In this document: piece after piece, positions 1 through 5,570 of the stretch
Layout: the number at the start of each line of letters is the position of its first letter
Position numbering within the stretch: the stretch's first letter is position 1
Assembly (NCBI GenBank): GCA_964499575.1
Contig: CAZCLK010000043.1
Span: forward strand, 1-6,263
DNA length: 6,263 bases
Direction of reading: 5' to 3'
Origin: JAAYCT01 sp964499575
GTDB taxonomy: Bacteria; Bacillota; Clostridia; Saccharofermentanales; Saccharofermentanaceae
The notes under the pieces: generated by a model
What the model saw: the letters and a program-made list of their open reading frames with translations, nothing else
Told to the model about the DNA's origin: nothing
Databases searched by the model: none
Translations under genes and position numbers: made by a program

Positions 1-2
1 AT

Positions 3-29
3 GATCCGGATCCTGACCGGAAAAGGTCA
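3..29 (+). other. Small dyads at the left edge upstream of the GH16 gene
   Basis: Two short symmetric sequences are seen: the 10-bp palindrome GATCCGGATC (3-12) and TGACC-GGAAAA-GGTCA (14-29), a 5-bp stem with a 6-nt loop. Neither is followed by a T-run, so neither is an obvious terminator. They may be operators, leader hairpins or chance. No promoter can be seen before them because the window starts here. A short frame at 1-33 ends in TGA and could be the tail of an upstream gene, but it is too short to judge. Confidence 0.25.
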
Positions 30-41
30 ATGATTCGATGC

Positions 42-69
42 GCGCTTTTCGATGCTACTCGAAAAGCGC
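42..69 (+). promoter_or_regulatory. Leader hairpin just before the GH16 ribosome binding site
   Basis: GCGCTTTTCG (42-51) pairs perfectly with CGAAAAGCGC (60-69) across an 8-nt loop. The stem ends about 7 nt before the AGGGAGGA ribosome site (76-83) of the GH16 gene. No T-run follows in either direction, so an intrinsic terminator is unlikely. In an mRNA that starts upstream, this would be a 5'-leader stem close enough to influence ribosome access or mRNA stability. The pairing is seen directly; the role is inferred. Confidence 0.45.
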
Positions 70-91
70 CGGAAAAGGGAGGAACCGAAAG

Positions 92-1528
92 ATGAAGAAA
101 CTACTCAGAATGATCGCGACGATTTGCGTGGTCGCCATGGCCGGCTCCGCGCTTGCGGGCTGCGAGGATCAGCCCGCGGAGACGACAGCCGCCCCGACTG
201 CCGCACCGACGACCGCCGCTACGGAACCGGAGCTCAAAAACCAGACCGACCCGGATCAGGTCCCGGAGATCGCCGGATACGAGCTTCTGTGGAACGATGA
301 ATTCAACGGCACGGCGATGGATATGACGACCTGGAATTACGAACCGCACGAACCGGGCTGGACGAATAACGAGCTTCAGGAGTACACCGAGTCGGAAGAG
401 AATGTCTTTGTCCGGGACGGCGCGCTCGTTCTTAAGGCGATCGAAACCGAAACCGAAAGCGGCGGCAAGTACTATACGTCCGGCAAGGTGACGACCCAAA
501 ACAAGCAGGACTTCATGTACGGAAAGGTCGTCGCCCGCGCAAAGGCACCGGAGGGCCAGGGTTTGTGGCCGGCGATCTGGATGATGCCGACCGATGAGGG
601 CGTATACGGCCAGTGGCCGAAATGCGGCGAGATCGACATCATGGAGGTGCTCGGGAACCAGACGAATATCGCGTATTCGACCATCCACTACGGGGAGCCG
701 CACGGGTCACAGCAGGGGATGCTGACGCTGGATAACGGATCCTTTTCGAGCGATTTTCACGAGTATTCGGTCGAGTGGGAGCCCGGGGAGATGCGCTTTT
801 ACATCGACGGAACACTGATCCTTACCGCGAACGACTGGTTCACCGCCGTACAGGGCGAGGACGATAAACCGTATCCCGCGCCGTTCAACCAGACTTTCTT
901 TGTGCAGATGAATCTGGCGGTCGGCGGAAACTGGCCGGGAAATCCCGACGAGACGACGGATTTTTCAAAGGCCGAGTTTGAGATCGATTACGTCCGCGTC
1001 TATCAGAAGCCCGAATACGACACGAATGTCGAAAAACCGCAAAAAGACTTCCGCGAGGCGCTTCCCGACGGGAACCTCATCTATAACGGCGACTTTGCCG
1101 AGGCCGAGGATCTGACGGACGACGTCAACTGGAAATTCCTCCTGTTCTACGGCGGCGAAGGTTCCGCGGAAATCAAGGACGGCTCGATCATCATCACGTC
1201 ACAAAATGAGGGAACCGAGGAATATTCGGTCCAGCTCGTCCAACCGGAGCTTCCGATGATTAAGGGTCAGAAGTATAAGATGACTTTCGACGCGTACGCC
1301 GCCGAGGAGCGCGACATCGTCGTATGCGTTTCCGCGCCGACCAACGGCTGGATCCGCTATTTTCCCGACACGCTGATGACGCTTTCCACTGACTGGGAAA
1401 CGTATACTTACGAGTTCGAGATGACCGAAAAGGACGACAACAACGGAAGACTCGAGTTCAACATGGGCAAGCGCGGCTCGACCGCGCAGATATTCATACG
1501 AAACGTCCGGGTCGAAGTCATCGGGTAA
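92..1528 (+). CDS. Secreted lipoprotein GH16 beta-glucanase (laminarinase-like) with C-terminal CBM-like domain
   Basis: This is a 478-residue exported endo-beta-glucanase, predicted to cleave beta-1,3 or mixed-linkage beta-1,3/1,4-glucans at the cell surface. I chose the ATG at 92 because AGGGAGGA lies 8 nt before it and because it starts directly with a lipoprotein signal: MKK, a hydrophobic stretch, then LAGC with the lipidated Cys at 24. An upstream ATG at 38 would add 18 arginine-rich residues spanning the hairpin. A Thr/Ala/Pro linker (about 28-46) leads to the GH16 fold (about 62-304). The catalytic signature EIDIME is at 180-185: by family rule E180 is the nucleophile and E185 the acid/base, with D182 between them. 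LWPAIW (158-163) and the closing DYVRVYQ strand are also typical. Residues about 325-478 (starting NLIYNGDF) look like a CBM4/9-type beta-sandwich. The gene stands alone, with no sugar transporter or second hydrolase in view. Exact substrate cannot be read from sequence. Confidence 0.93.
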   Translation: MKKLLRMIATICVVAMAGSALAGCEDQPAETTAAPTAAPTTAATEPELKNQTDPDQVPEIAGYELLWNDEFNGTAMDMTTWNYEPHEPGWTNNELQEYTESEENVFVRDGALVLKAIETETESGGKYYTSGKVTTQNKQDFMYGKVVARAKAPEGQGLWPAIWMMPTDEGVYGQWPKCGEIDIMEVLGNQTNIAYSTIHYGEPHGSQQGMLTLDNGSFSSDFHEYSVEWEPGEMRFYIDGTLILTANDWFTAVQGEDDKPYPAPFNQTFFVQMNLAVGGNWPGNPDETTDFSKAEFEIDYVRVYQKPEYDTNVEKPQKDFREALPDGNLIYNGDFAEAEDLTDDVNWKFLLFYGGEGSAEIKDGSIIITSQNEGTEEYSVQLVQPELPMIKGQKYKMTFDAYAAEERDIVVCVSAPTNGWIRYFPDTLMTLSTDWETYTYEFEMTEKDDNNGRLEFNMGKRGSTAQIFIRNVRVEVIG

Positions 1529-1597
1529 TCCGTTACCGATCCGTTGTCGTGAAACTCAAGGAGAGTATGAGTCTGCTCTCGATGTCCTCTTTCTTCA

Positions 1598-1648
1598 GGT
1601 CCTTCCGCTTCCGATCATACCCGGAAGCGGAAGGACCTTTTCTTATTT
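1598..1648 (+). terminator. Strong rho-independent terminator of the GH16 gene
   Basis: A perfect 16-bp stem is formed by 1598-1613 (GGTCCTTCCGCTTCCG) and 1622-1637, with an 8-nt loop, followed directly by TTTTCTTATTT (1638-1648). It lies 69 nt after the GH16 stop codon. The opposite strand has no T-run after the stem, so it works for + strand transcription only. It separates the GH16 unit from the padR unit. Confidence 0.92.
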
Positions 1649-1664
1649 GAAAGATCATAGTCGC

Positions 1665-1711
1665 CCGTGATTCTGTCACGGTGTACACCGCGACGCGTCC
1701 GGGTATTCCCG
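1665..1711. promoter_or_regulatory. Cluster of dyads including a 12-bp perfect palindrome upstream of padR
   Basis: Three symmetric elements lie close together: CCGTGA-TTCTG-TCACGG (1665-1681), the perfect 12-bp palindrome CGGTGTACACCG (1679-1690), and CGGG-TATT-CCCG (1700-1711). The first two overlap. The 12-mer is a plausible dimer binding site, but it lies about 75 bp upstream of the padR -35 box, further than usual for a simple repressor. The symmetry is seen; operator function is a guess. Confidence 0.3.
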
Positions 1712-1761
1712 ACAGTCGTTCAGGTCTTTTGTCACAGAAGTTGAAAATATCATTATTTGCA

Positions 1762-1794
1762 TATTGACAATAGTGTGTGACGTACAGTATATTG
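1762..1794 (+). promoter_or_regulatory. padR promoter with overlapping candidate operator
   Basis: A consensus -35 box TTGACA (1764-1769) is followed after 18 bp by TATATT (1788-1793). The -35 is embedded in the palindrome TATTG-A-CAATA (1762-1772), and a third TATTG half-site sits at 1790-1794 on the -10 box, so CAATA (1768-1772) and TATTG are spaced by 17 bp. This fits autorepression by the PadR protein, which is common in the family. The predicted transcript start near 1800 would leave a very short leader, so the real promoter could be shifted upstream. Confidence 0.5.
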
Positions 1795-1812
1795 GAGTCG
1801 GAGGTGATGCAC

Positions 1813-2154
1813 GTGGGCACAGACAAAGGATTACTTGACAGTCTGCGGCTGGAACTTCGTCGCGGGACGCTCGTTCTGTGCGTTCTCAGTCGGACGGATG
1901 AGCCGAAATACGGGTACGCGCTGGTGCAAAGTCTTATGGACATGGGAATCCCCATCGACCCGAATACATTGTATCCGCTGCTTCGACGATTGGAGAACCA
2001 GGGCCTTCTTACAAGCGAATGGGAGACCGACGGACCGAAGCCGCGAAAATATTACCGCCGGACCGATTTCGGGACGGAGATTTATAAGGAACTTCGCGCG
2101 GAATGGAATCAAATGGCGGGTGCGATGGAATTTCTGATGAAGGGGGAATCATAA
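1813..2154 (+). CDS. PadR-family winged-helix transcriptional regulator
   Basis: This is a small cytoplasmic DNA-binding protein of 113 residues, predicted to act as a dimeric repressor. I chose the GTG at 1813 because the near-perfect anti-16S match GGAGGTGAT (1800-1808) ends 4 nt before it, with 8 nt between GGAGG and the start. An in-frame ATG at 1807 and a GTG at 1777 are alternatives, but the latter has no ribosome site. The PadR hallmarks are in order: LRRGTLVLCVL (helix 1, about 15-25), YGYALVQSL (33-41), the recognition helix NTLYPLLRRLENQGLL (51-66), and the wing with PRKYYRRT (77-84). The C-terminal part is one short helix with few residues left for dimerisation, as in the compact PadR subgroup paired with membrane proteins. 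Its stop overlaps the next start (TAATG), so it is coupled to the HAAS gene, which is probably its target or partner. The ligand is unknown. Confidence 0.92.
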   Translation: MGTDKGLLDSLRLELRRGTLVLCVLSRTDEPKYGYALVQSLMDMGIPIDPNTLYPLLRRLENQGLLTSEWETDGPKPRKYYRRTDFGTEIYKELRAEWNQMAGAMEFLMKGES

Positions 2155-3266
2155 TGAACGACCGGGATATTGAATTAATGGATCAATATATTTATCAGGT
2201 GATCCGGCGTCTTCCGAAGGATCAGCGGGACGATGTCTCCATGGAACTCAGGGAACTGATCGGGGATATGGCCGAGGAGAAGGGATCTGTACGGGAGGCG
2301 TTGATCGCGCTTGGTGATCCGGCGGAATTTGCCAAGAAATACGCCGGTGACTCCCGTTATGTGATCGGGCCTTTATACTATGACAAGTATTGGAAGGTCC
2401 TGAAGATCGCGCTGGCGTGCGTGGTGATTGCGGTCTTTTCGATTCAATTCACCCAGGGGATCGTCGAGGGATATGATCCGGGTCGCGTCGCGGACCTCGG
2501 ATCGATCATCGGTTTTATTACCCGACTCTTTTCGACGACGCTGGCCAATACCATCAGCTCGGCCATAGGAATTTTCGGAACCGTTACGATCGTATTTATG
2601 ATCATGGAATACTATAAAGTCGATCTCGACGAAGGGAAGAGCGCGGAATGGTCGGTCGATGATTTGCCGAAGACAGAGCCCGGAGCGAAGGCGAATACCC
2701 GAAAGAGCACGGCCTGGACGCCCGATCGCCTGACGCCGGTCCCGGACAAGAAAGCCCTTCTTCCGAGGGGCGATAGTATCGCGGACATCATCTTCTCGGT
2801 TGTTCTGGGAGCCCTGATGATATTCGTACCACACGTTTTCGGAGTGCTGTGGATCGAAGAGGATGTCATCACAAACATCAGCATCTTCAATCTCGAAAAG
2901 TGGGACATCATCCTGCCGTTTATTCTAATCAGCCTCCTGGCGGGACTCACGGACGCGATCCTTCGGGTCATCATCGGGCGGTATAACCTTAAGGTAATGA
3001 TCAGTAACATAACGTCCGGTATCATTCAGATTATTTGCTCGGTCATCATTTTCAAGGTCTTACCGATTTGGAACCCGGATTTCAGTGATCAGTTCGGAGA
3101 GTTTATCAGTACTGAATTCGGGCCGCATGAATACGCGACAACTTTCGATGCGGTCTGGTTTTCGAATATTATCCTCGGAATCGCTATTTTCGCGACGTTG
3201 ATCGAGGTGGGCACCACTGTGTACCGGACGCTAAGGTACGGGATGAGTGAGAAAAAAAGAGCTTAA
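2154..3266 (+). CDS. HAAS-domain multi-pass membrane protein
   Basis: This is a 370-residue integral membrane protein. The ATG at 2154 shares its A with the padR stop (TAATG), and AGGGGGAA lies about 7 nt upstream, indicating translational coupling. Residues 1-68 form a soluble helical HAAS-type (DUF1700-like) domain: YIYQVIRRLP, then a motif of the form EL.ELIGDM..E, then ALIALGDPAEFAKKY. This arrangement is found in proteins encoded beside PadR regulators. About seven hydrophobic segments follow: roughly 81-101, 115-131, 133-152, 209-233, 250-272, 281-303 and 334-354. A polar, Lys/Asp-rich loop (155-207) separates helices 3 and 4. The function of the membrane part is unknown, and no enzyme or transporter motif is visible. 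From family knowledge, HAAS proteins are thought to link envelope conditions to regulator activity, so the pair could be an envelope-sensing module; that is inference. Confidence 0.85.
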   Translation: MNDRDIELMDQYIYQVIRRLPKDQRDDVSMELRELIGDMAEEKGSVREALIALGDPAEFAKKYAGDSRYVIGPLYYDKYWKVLKIALACVVIAVFSIQFTQGIVEGYDPGRVADLGSIIGFITRLFSTTLANTISSAIGIFGTVTIVFMIMEYYKVDLDEGKSAEWSVDDLPKTEPGAKANTRKSTAWTPDRLTPVPDKKALLPRGDSIADIIFSVVLGALMIFVPHVFGVLWIEEDVITNISIFNLEKWDIILPFILISLLAGLTDAILRVIIGRYNLKVMISNITSGIIQIICSVIIFKVLPIWNPDFSDQFGEFISTEFGPHEYATTFDAVWFSNIILGIAIFATLIEVGTTVYRTLRYGMSEKKRA

Positions 3267-3323
3267 GTACGGGAACTGCGCAAGCGTAAGTCGATGAAGA
3301 TGTATTGCGAGGGAGGAAGCAAC

Positions 3324-3347
3324 ATGGACGATATAAATCGTGTATGA
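3324..3347 (+). other. Seven-residue open frame with a good ribosome site (possible leader peptide or gene remnant)
   Basis: GGGAGG (3311-3316) stands 7 nt before an ATG that opens a frame of only MDDINRV followed by TGA. The start overlaps a small hairpin, ACGAT-ATAA-ATCGT (3328-3341). It may be the truncated start of a lost third gene of the padR-HAAS unit, a leader peptide, or chance. Only the signal and the short frame are seen. Confidence 0.2.
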
Positions 3348-3348
3348 A

Positions 3349-3398
3349 CGCAGCCGTGGTCGAAGCGTAGCTGTTTACGGCTTACGCGGACTTCTTTT
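3349..3398. terminator. Candidate weak terminator between convergent HAAS and ATPase genes
   Basis: Two alternative stems compete here. AGCCGT (3352-3357) can pair with ACGGCT (3377-3382), extended by CGC/GCG. Alternatively, GCGTAGC (3365-3371) can pair with GCTTACGC (3380-3387) with one bulge. On the + strand GGACTTCTTTTA follows, a modest T-rich tail. On the - strand the tail is poor in T. This is the only terminator-like sequence after the HAAS stop, and it is much weaker than the one after the GH16 gene. Confidence 0.35.
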
Positions 3399-3431
3399 AA
3401 GTTGTGCTTGAGAACCCGCAAAATCAATGCC

Positions 3432-4730
3432 TTACAGGTCCCGGATTGTCTCGATCGCCCACAGCGGAAGGTGTATAAGGTTTTCTTCCTTGCGGTAATC
3501 GGTCATCGCCGTGCGGATCGCGATATCGGGACGAAACTTCTCGATAAATGTTTTTAAGCTTTTGGCGTGCAGGTTGATTTCCGCCTTGACCTCGATCGGG
3601 ATGATCGTTTTCCCGTTGTCGACGACGAAGTCAACCTCACTGCTACCGCGGTCGTTGGTCCAATAAAAAGGCTCGATCCCGTCGAGTGTGCGGAGCTGTT
3701 GAAGAACATATTGCTCGGTCAGAGCGCCCTTGAATTCGCGGAACAGCTCATTTCCCTGAAGGAGAGTCTCCCCGCGCAGGCGGGTCATGCAGGAGAGAAG
3801 CCCGACGTCGAGAACAAAGAGTTTGAAAGCCTTCAGATCCTCATATGCCTTCAGGGGAAGACTTGGCGCACTGACCCGGTTAACTTTACGGATCAACCCG
3901 CAATCGATGAGCCATAACAAAGCCATCTCATAGTCCTTTGCACGTGAGCCCTCGCGCACCAGCCCGTACAGAAATTTCTTGTTTTCCCGGGTGAGTTGGG
4001 CAGGGATACTGTTCCAGAGCATGCGGATCCGCGGCACAACGTCGGAAGGCGCGTGTTTTGAAAAGTCCTGCTCGTATGCATCGAGAATTCTTTGTTGGAT
4101 CGTGCGTACCGCCGAAAAATCCTTGTTTTCGGAAAAATGAAGGACCGCCTCGGGCATTCCTCCGACGTAATAGTACTGACGGAGGGCGTCGATGTATTCC
4201 TGTCGAAAAGTATTCGCCATCGAAAAGTCGCGCTTGGCCAACAGCTCGACATAGGCTTCTTTACCGGTTGCGCGTAAAAATTCGGAGAAGGACATCGGGC
4301 CGATATCCAGAAACCCGACTTTACCGACGGGGAATGAAGTGCCCGAGTGAAGTGCAACGCCGAGCAGCGAGCCGGCACAGAGAATCGCGTATTGCGGTGC
4401 GTTCTCACTAAAATACTTGAGAGAACTTAATGCCTCCGGAACCGCTTGCACCTCATCGAAAATGATCAGCGTATCGAGAGGGTCGATCTTCTGCCCGGTC
4501 AGAAGCTGAAGACCGGTGATGATGCGGCCCGGATCCGTGATTTTTGAAAAAAGCTCACGCAGAGTAGAGTTGTTTTCAAAGTTGATATAGGCTGTATTCG
4601 CGAATGCGGCCGCACCGAAATCGCGCATCAGCCAGGTCTTTCCGACCTGACGCGCACCCCGGATGATGAGCGGCTTACGGTTTGGGTCGTTTTTCCATCG
4701 GTAGAGTTTTTCTGTTGCGCTTCTGAACAT
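3432..4730 (-). CDS. Orphan AAA-type ATPase with DUF4143 C-terminal domain
   Basis: This is a 432-residue protein of the widespread bacterial and archaeal AAA_14/DUF4143 family, whose role is unknown. I chose the ATG at 4730 because GAGG lies 9 nt before it and family members usually start close to a K/R-x-WK motif. A GTG at 4745 would add five residues and has no ribosome site. Walker A is GARQVGKT (25-32) and Walker B is LIIFDE (88-93), followed by VQ; the sensor-like CAGSLLG comes about 30 residues later. The central region holds a YYYVGGMPEAV motif typical of the family. The C-terminal DUF4143 part contains EVDFVV with D367, then PIEVK with E380 and K382, a PD-(D/E)XK nuclease-like arrangement also seen in relatives. 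Length and motifs look intact. It is transcribed alone from its own promoter and converges on the HAAS gene. No toxin or partner gene adjoins it. Confidence 0.92.
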   Translation of the reverse strand: MFRSATEKLYRWKNDPNRKPLIIRGARQVGKTWLMRDFGAAAFANTAYINFENNSTLRELFSKITDPGRIITGLQLLTGQKIDPLDTLIIFDEVQAVPEALSSLKYFSENAPQYAILCAGSLLGVALHSGTSFPVGKVGFLDIGPMSFSEFLRATGKEAYVELLAKRDFSMANTFRQEYIDALRQYYYVGGMPEAVLHFSENKDFSAVRTIQQRILDAYEQDFSKHAPSDVVPRIRMLWNSIPAQLTRENKKFLYGLVREGSRAKDYEMALLWLIDCGLIRKVNRVSAPSLPLKAYEDLKAFKLFVLDVGLLSCMTRLRGETLLQGNELFREFKGALTEQYVLQQLRTLDGIEPFYWTNDRGSSEVDFVVDNGKTIIPIEVKAEINLHAKSLKTFIEKFRPDIAIRTAMTDYRKEENLIHLPLWAIETIRDL

Positions 4731-4765
4731 ATACGGTCGCCTCACAAATACATTATTTCACTGTC

Positions 4766-4794
4766 AGTATAAGGCGCCGATACAAAAAATACAA
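4766..4794 (-). promoter_or_regulatory. Promoter of the DUF4143 ATPase gene
   Basis: Read on the - strand, TTGTAT (4789-4794) is followed by exactly 17 bp and TATACT (4766-4771). The -10 matches consensus at five of six positions; the -35 only at the TTG. The start of transcription would be near 4759, giving a leader of about 30 nt. The dyad ACTG-T-CAGT (4760-4768) overlaps the -10 and start region and could be an operator. The -35 touches the edge of the 33-bp repeat array. Confidence 0.55.
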
Positions 4795-4953
4795 TGAGTT
4801 ATTGTCGCGCATTACATAAATTGCGACGAATTAGTGTGTTTCCGGCACATATAATGCAACGAATAAATGTATCCGTCAACCAAAGATTGCGGCGAATGAG
4901 TGCGTTCGTCATACAGAACCGGAGGCGAAATGATGTGCGATCGGCAATCAGAG
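4792..4953. repeat. Diverged tandem 33-bp repeat array between the GNAT and ATPase genes
   Basis: Three clear copies with an exact 33-bp period lie at 4820-4852, 4853-4885 and 4886-4918. Copies 1 and 3 agree at 22 of 33 positions and copies 2 and 3 at 21 of 33. The shared core is TGCRRCGAAT followed by RTG. A fourth, more diverged copy (about 4919-4953) aligns to copy 3 with one- to two-base gaps and covers the GNAT stop codon. A partial copy (about 4792-4819) lies at the other end by the ATPase promoter. Each clear copy carries an imperfect dyad at the same place, best in copy 3: GGCGAA (4891-4896) against TTCGTC (4905-4910) with 8 nt between. Open frames across it reflect the multiple-of-three period, not a gene. 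Confidence 0.7.
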
Positions 4954-5559
4954 CGTTTTGCTGAATAGAAAACACGTGAGCGGAGTGACTTTTCCGTGGT
5001 TGTTGAGGGTGATTTCTTTTCGACCGACCTCGGCAAACCCGCGACGGGGATAAAAAGAGTAGGTACACCCGGAATCGGTGAACAGATAGATATGTTTGCC
5101 TTTATGAAGCGACGCCAGCTCATTCAGGAGTAACGTGCCGATACCGTTTCCCATGGCTTTCGGATCCACCGCGAAAAAGCTGAGCTCGCCGTCCAGCGGG
5201 TGACTTGCCTTATAGGCGCCGACCATCTCTTCGTTCGCTTCGTCGTAGGGGACGGAGGCGTCTTTATACGCGGAGTCGATGATGAAAGTAACGATTCTGA
5301 CGAAAAGCCGATACCGGAAAGACCGGAACACTTTGGGTTGATCATTCATATCCGCGAGTAAAAATCCGACCAGAGTGTCTCCATCGTATGCGCCCAGCGC
5401 TACGGTCGCTTTTATTAGCTCATAATAGAAATAGTGCCGGCTGTAAACATACAGTTCGCGATCGTTATTGGTGAACCAGTCCAGGTTCATGCCTTCGGTC
5501 GCGAATTCCCGAGCCGCGTTAAAGTCCTTTTTTCGTAATGGTTCGATTTTTACGTCCAT
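4948..5559 (-). CDS. GNAT-family N-acetyltransferase
   Basis: This is a 203-residue cytoplasmic acetyltransferase predicted to move an acetyl group from acetyl-CoA to an amine; the acceptor is unknown. The ATG at 5559 has GGGGTGAT just before it and starts 11 bp after the stop of the small membrane protein gene, so the two are probably co-transcribed. The GNAT fold is recognisable. The N-terminal strand and helix are IEPLRKKDFNAAREFA, and TLVGFLLAD is at 62-70. Strand 4 and the acetyl-CoA loop read FFAVDPKAMGNGIGTLLL (128-145), with K134 where Q/R is usual in the Q/RxxGxG/A motif. FYPRRGF (169-175) is the typical late motif. A long insert (about 72-123) with a basic, aromatic FRSFRYRLFVR stretch separates the two halves, as in the larger GNAT subgroups. 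The last five codons and the stop lie in or next to the 33-bp repeat array, so the C-terminus may have been altered by it. Confidence 0.88.
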   Translation of the reverse strand: MDVKIEPLRKKDFNAAREFATEGMNLDWFTNNDRELYVYSRHYFYYELIKATVALGAYDGDTLVGFLLADMNDQPKVFRSFRYRLFVRIVTFIIDSAYKDASVPYDEANEEMVGAYKASHPLDGELSFFAVDPKAMGNGIGTLLLNELASLHKGKHIYLFTDSGCTYSFYPRRGFAEVGRKEITLNNHGKVTPLTCFLFSKTL

Positions 5560-5570
5560 ATCACCCCAAA

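Noticed and set aside
42..69. Rho-independent terminator before the GH16 gene
   Set aside because: The stem is perfect but neither strand has a T-run after it, and it sits directly before a ribosome site.
3..95. Open frame 3 running into an ATGA overlap with the GH16 start, as the tail of an upstream gene
   Set aside because: The peptide is Arg/Lys/Asp-rich with AGG, CGA and AGA codons unlike the neighbouring genes, and the stretch is occupied by perfect hairpins, so it looks non-coding.
101..703. Long - strand open frame of 200 codons inside the GH16 gene
   Set aside because: It is Arg/Leu/His-rich without family features and lies fully antisense to a gene with catalytic motifs; typical shadow of G/C third-position bias.
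1533..1955. 140-codon - strand open frame across the terminator and padR start
   Set aside because: It crosses a strong intrinsic terminator, the padR promoter and the padR coding start, and has a low-complexity Ser/Arg-rich composition.
2373..3025. - strand open frames opposite the HAAS membrane gene
   Set aside because: They are antisense to a coherent helical membrane protein and have no ribosome site or recognisable domain.
3893..4411. Open frames on both strands overlapping the ATPase gene
   Set aside because: The ATPase frame contains Walker A, Walker B and DUF4143 motifs without interruption; the others are Arg-rich shadows.
4792..4953. CRISPR or protein-coding interpretation of the 33-bp array (open - strand frames with recurring LIRRNL-like peptides)
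   Set aside because: Units are contiguous with no spacers, and the open frames follow simply from a period divisible by three. Part of them overlaps the real GNAT gene in another frame.
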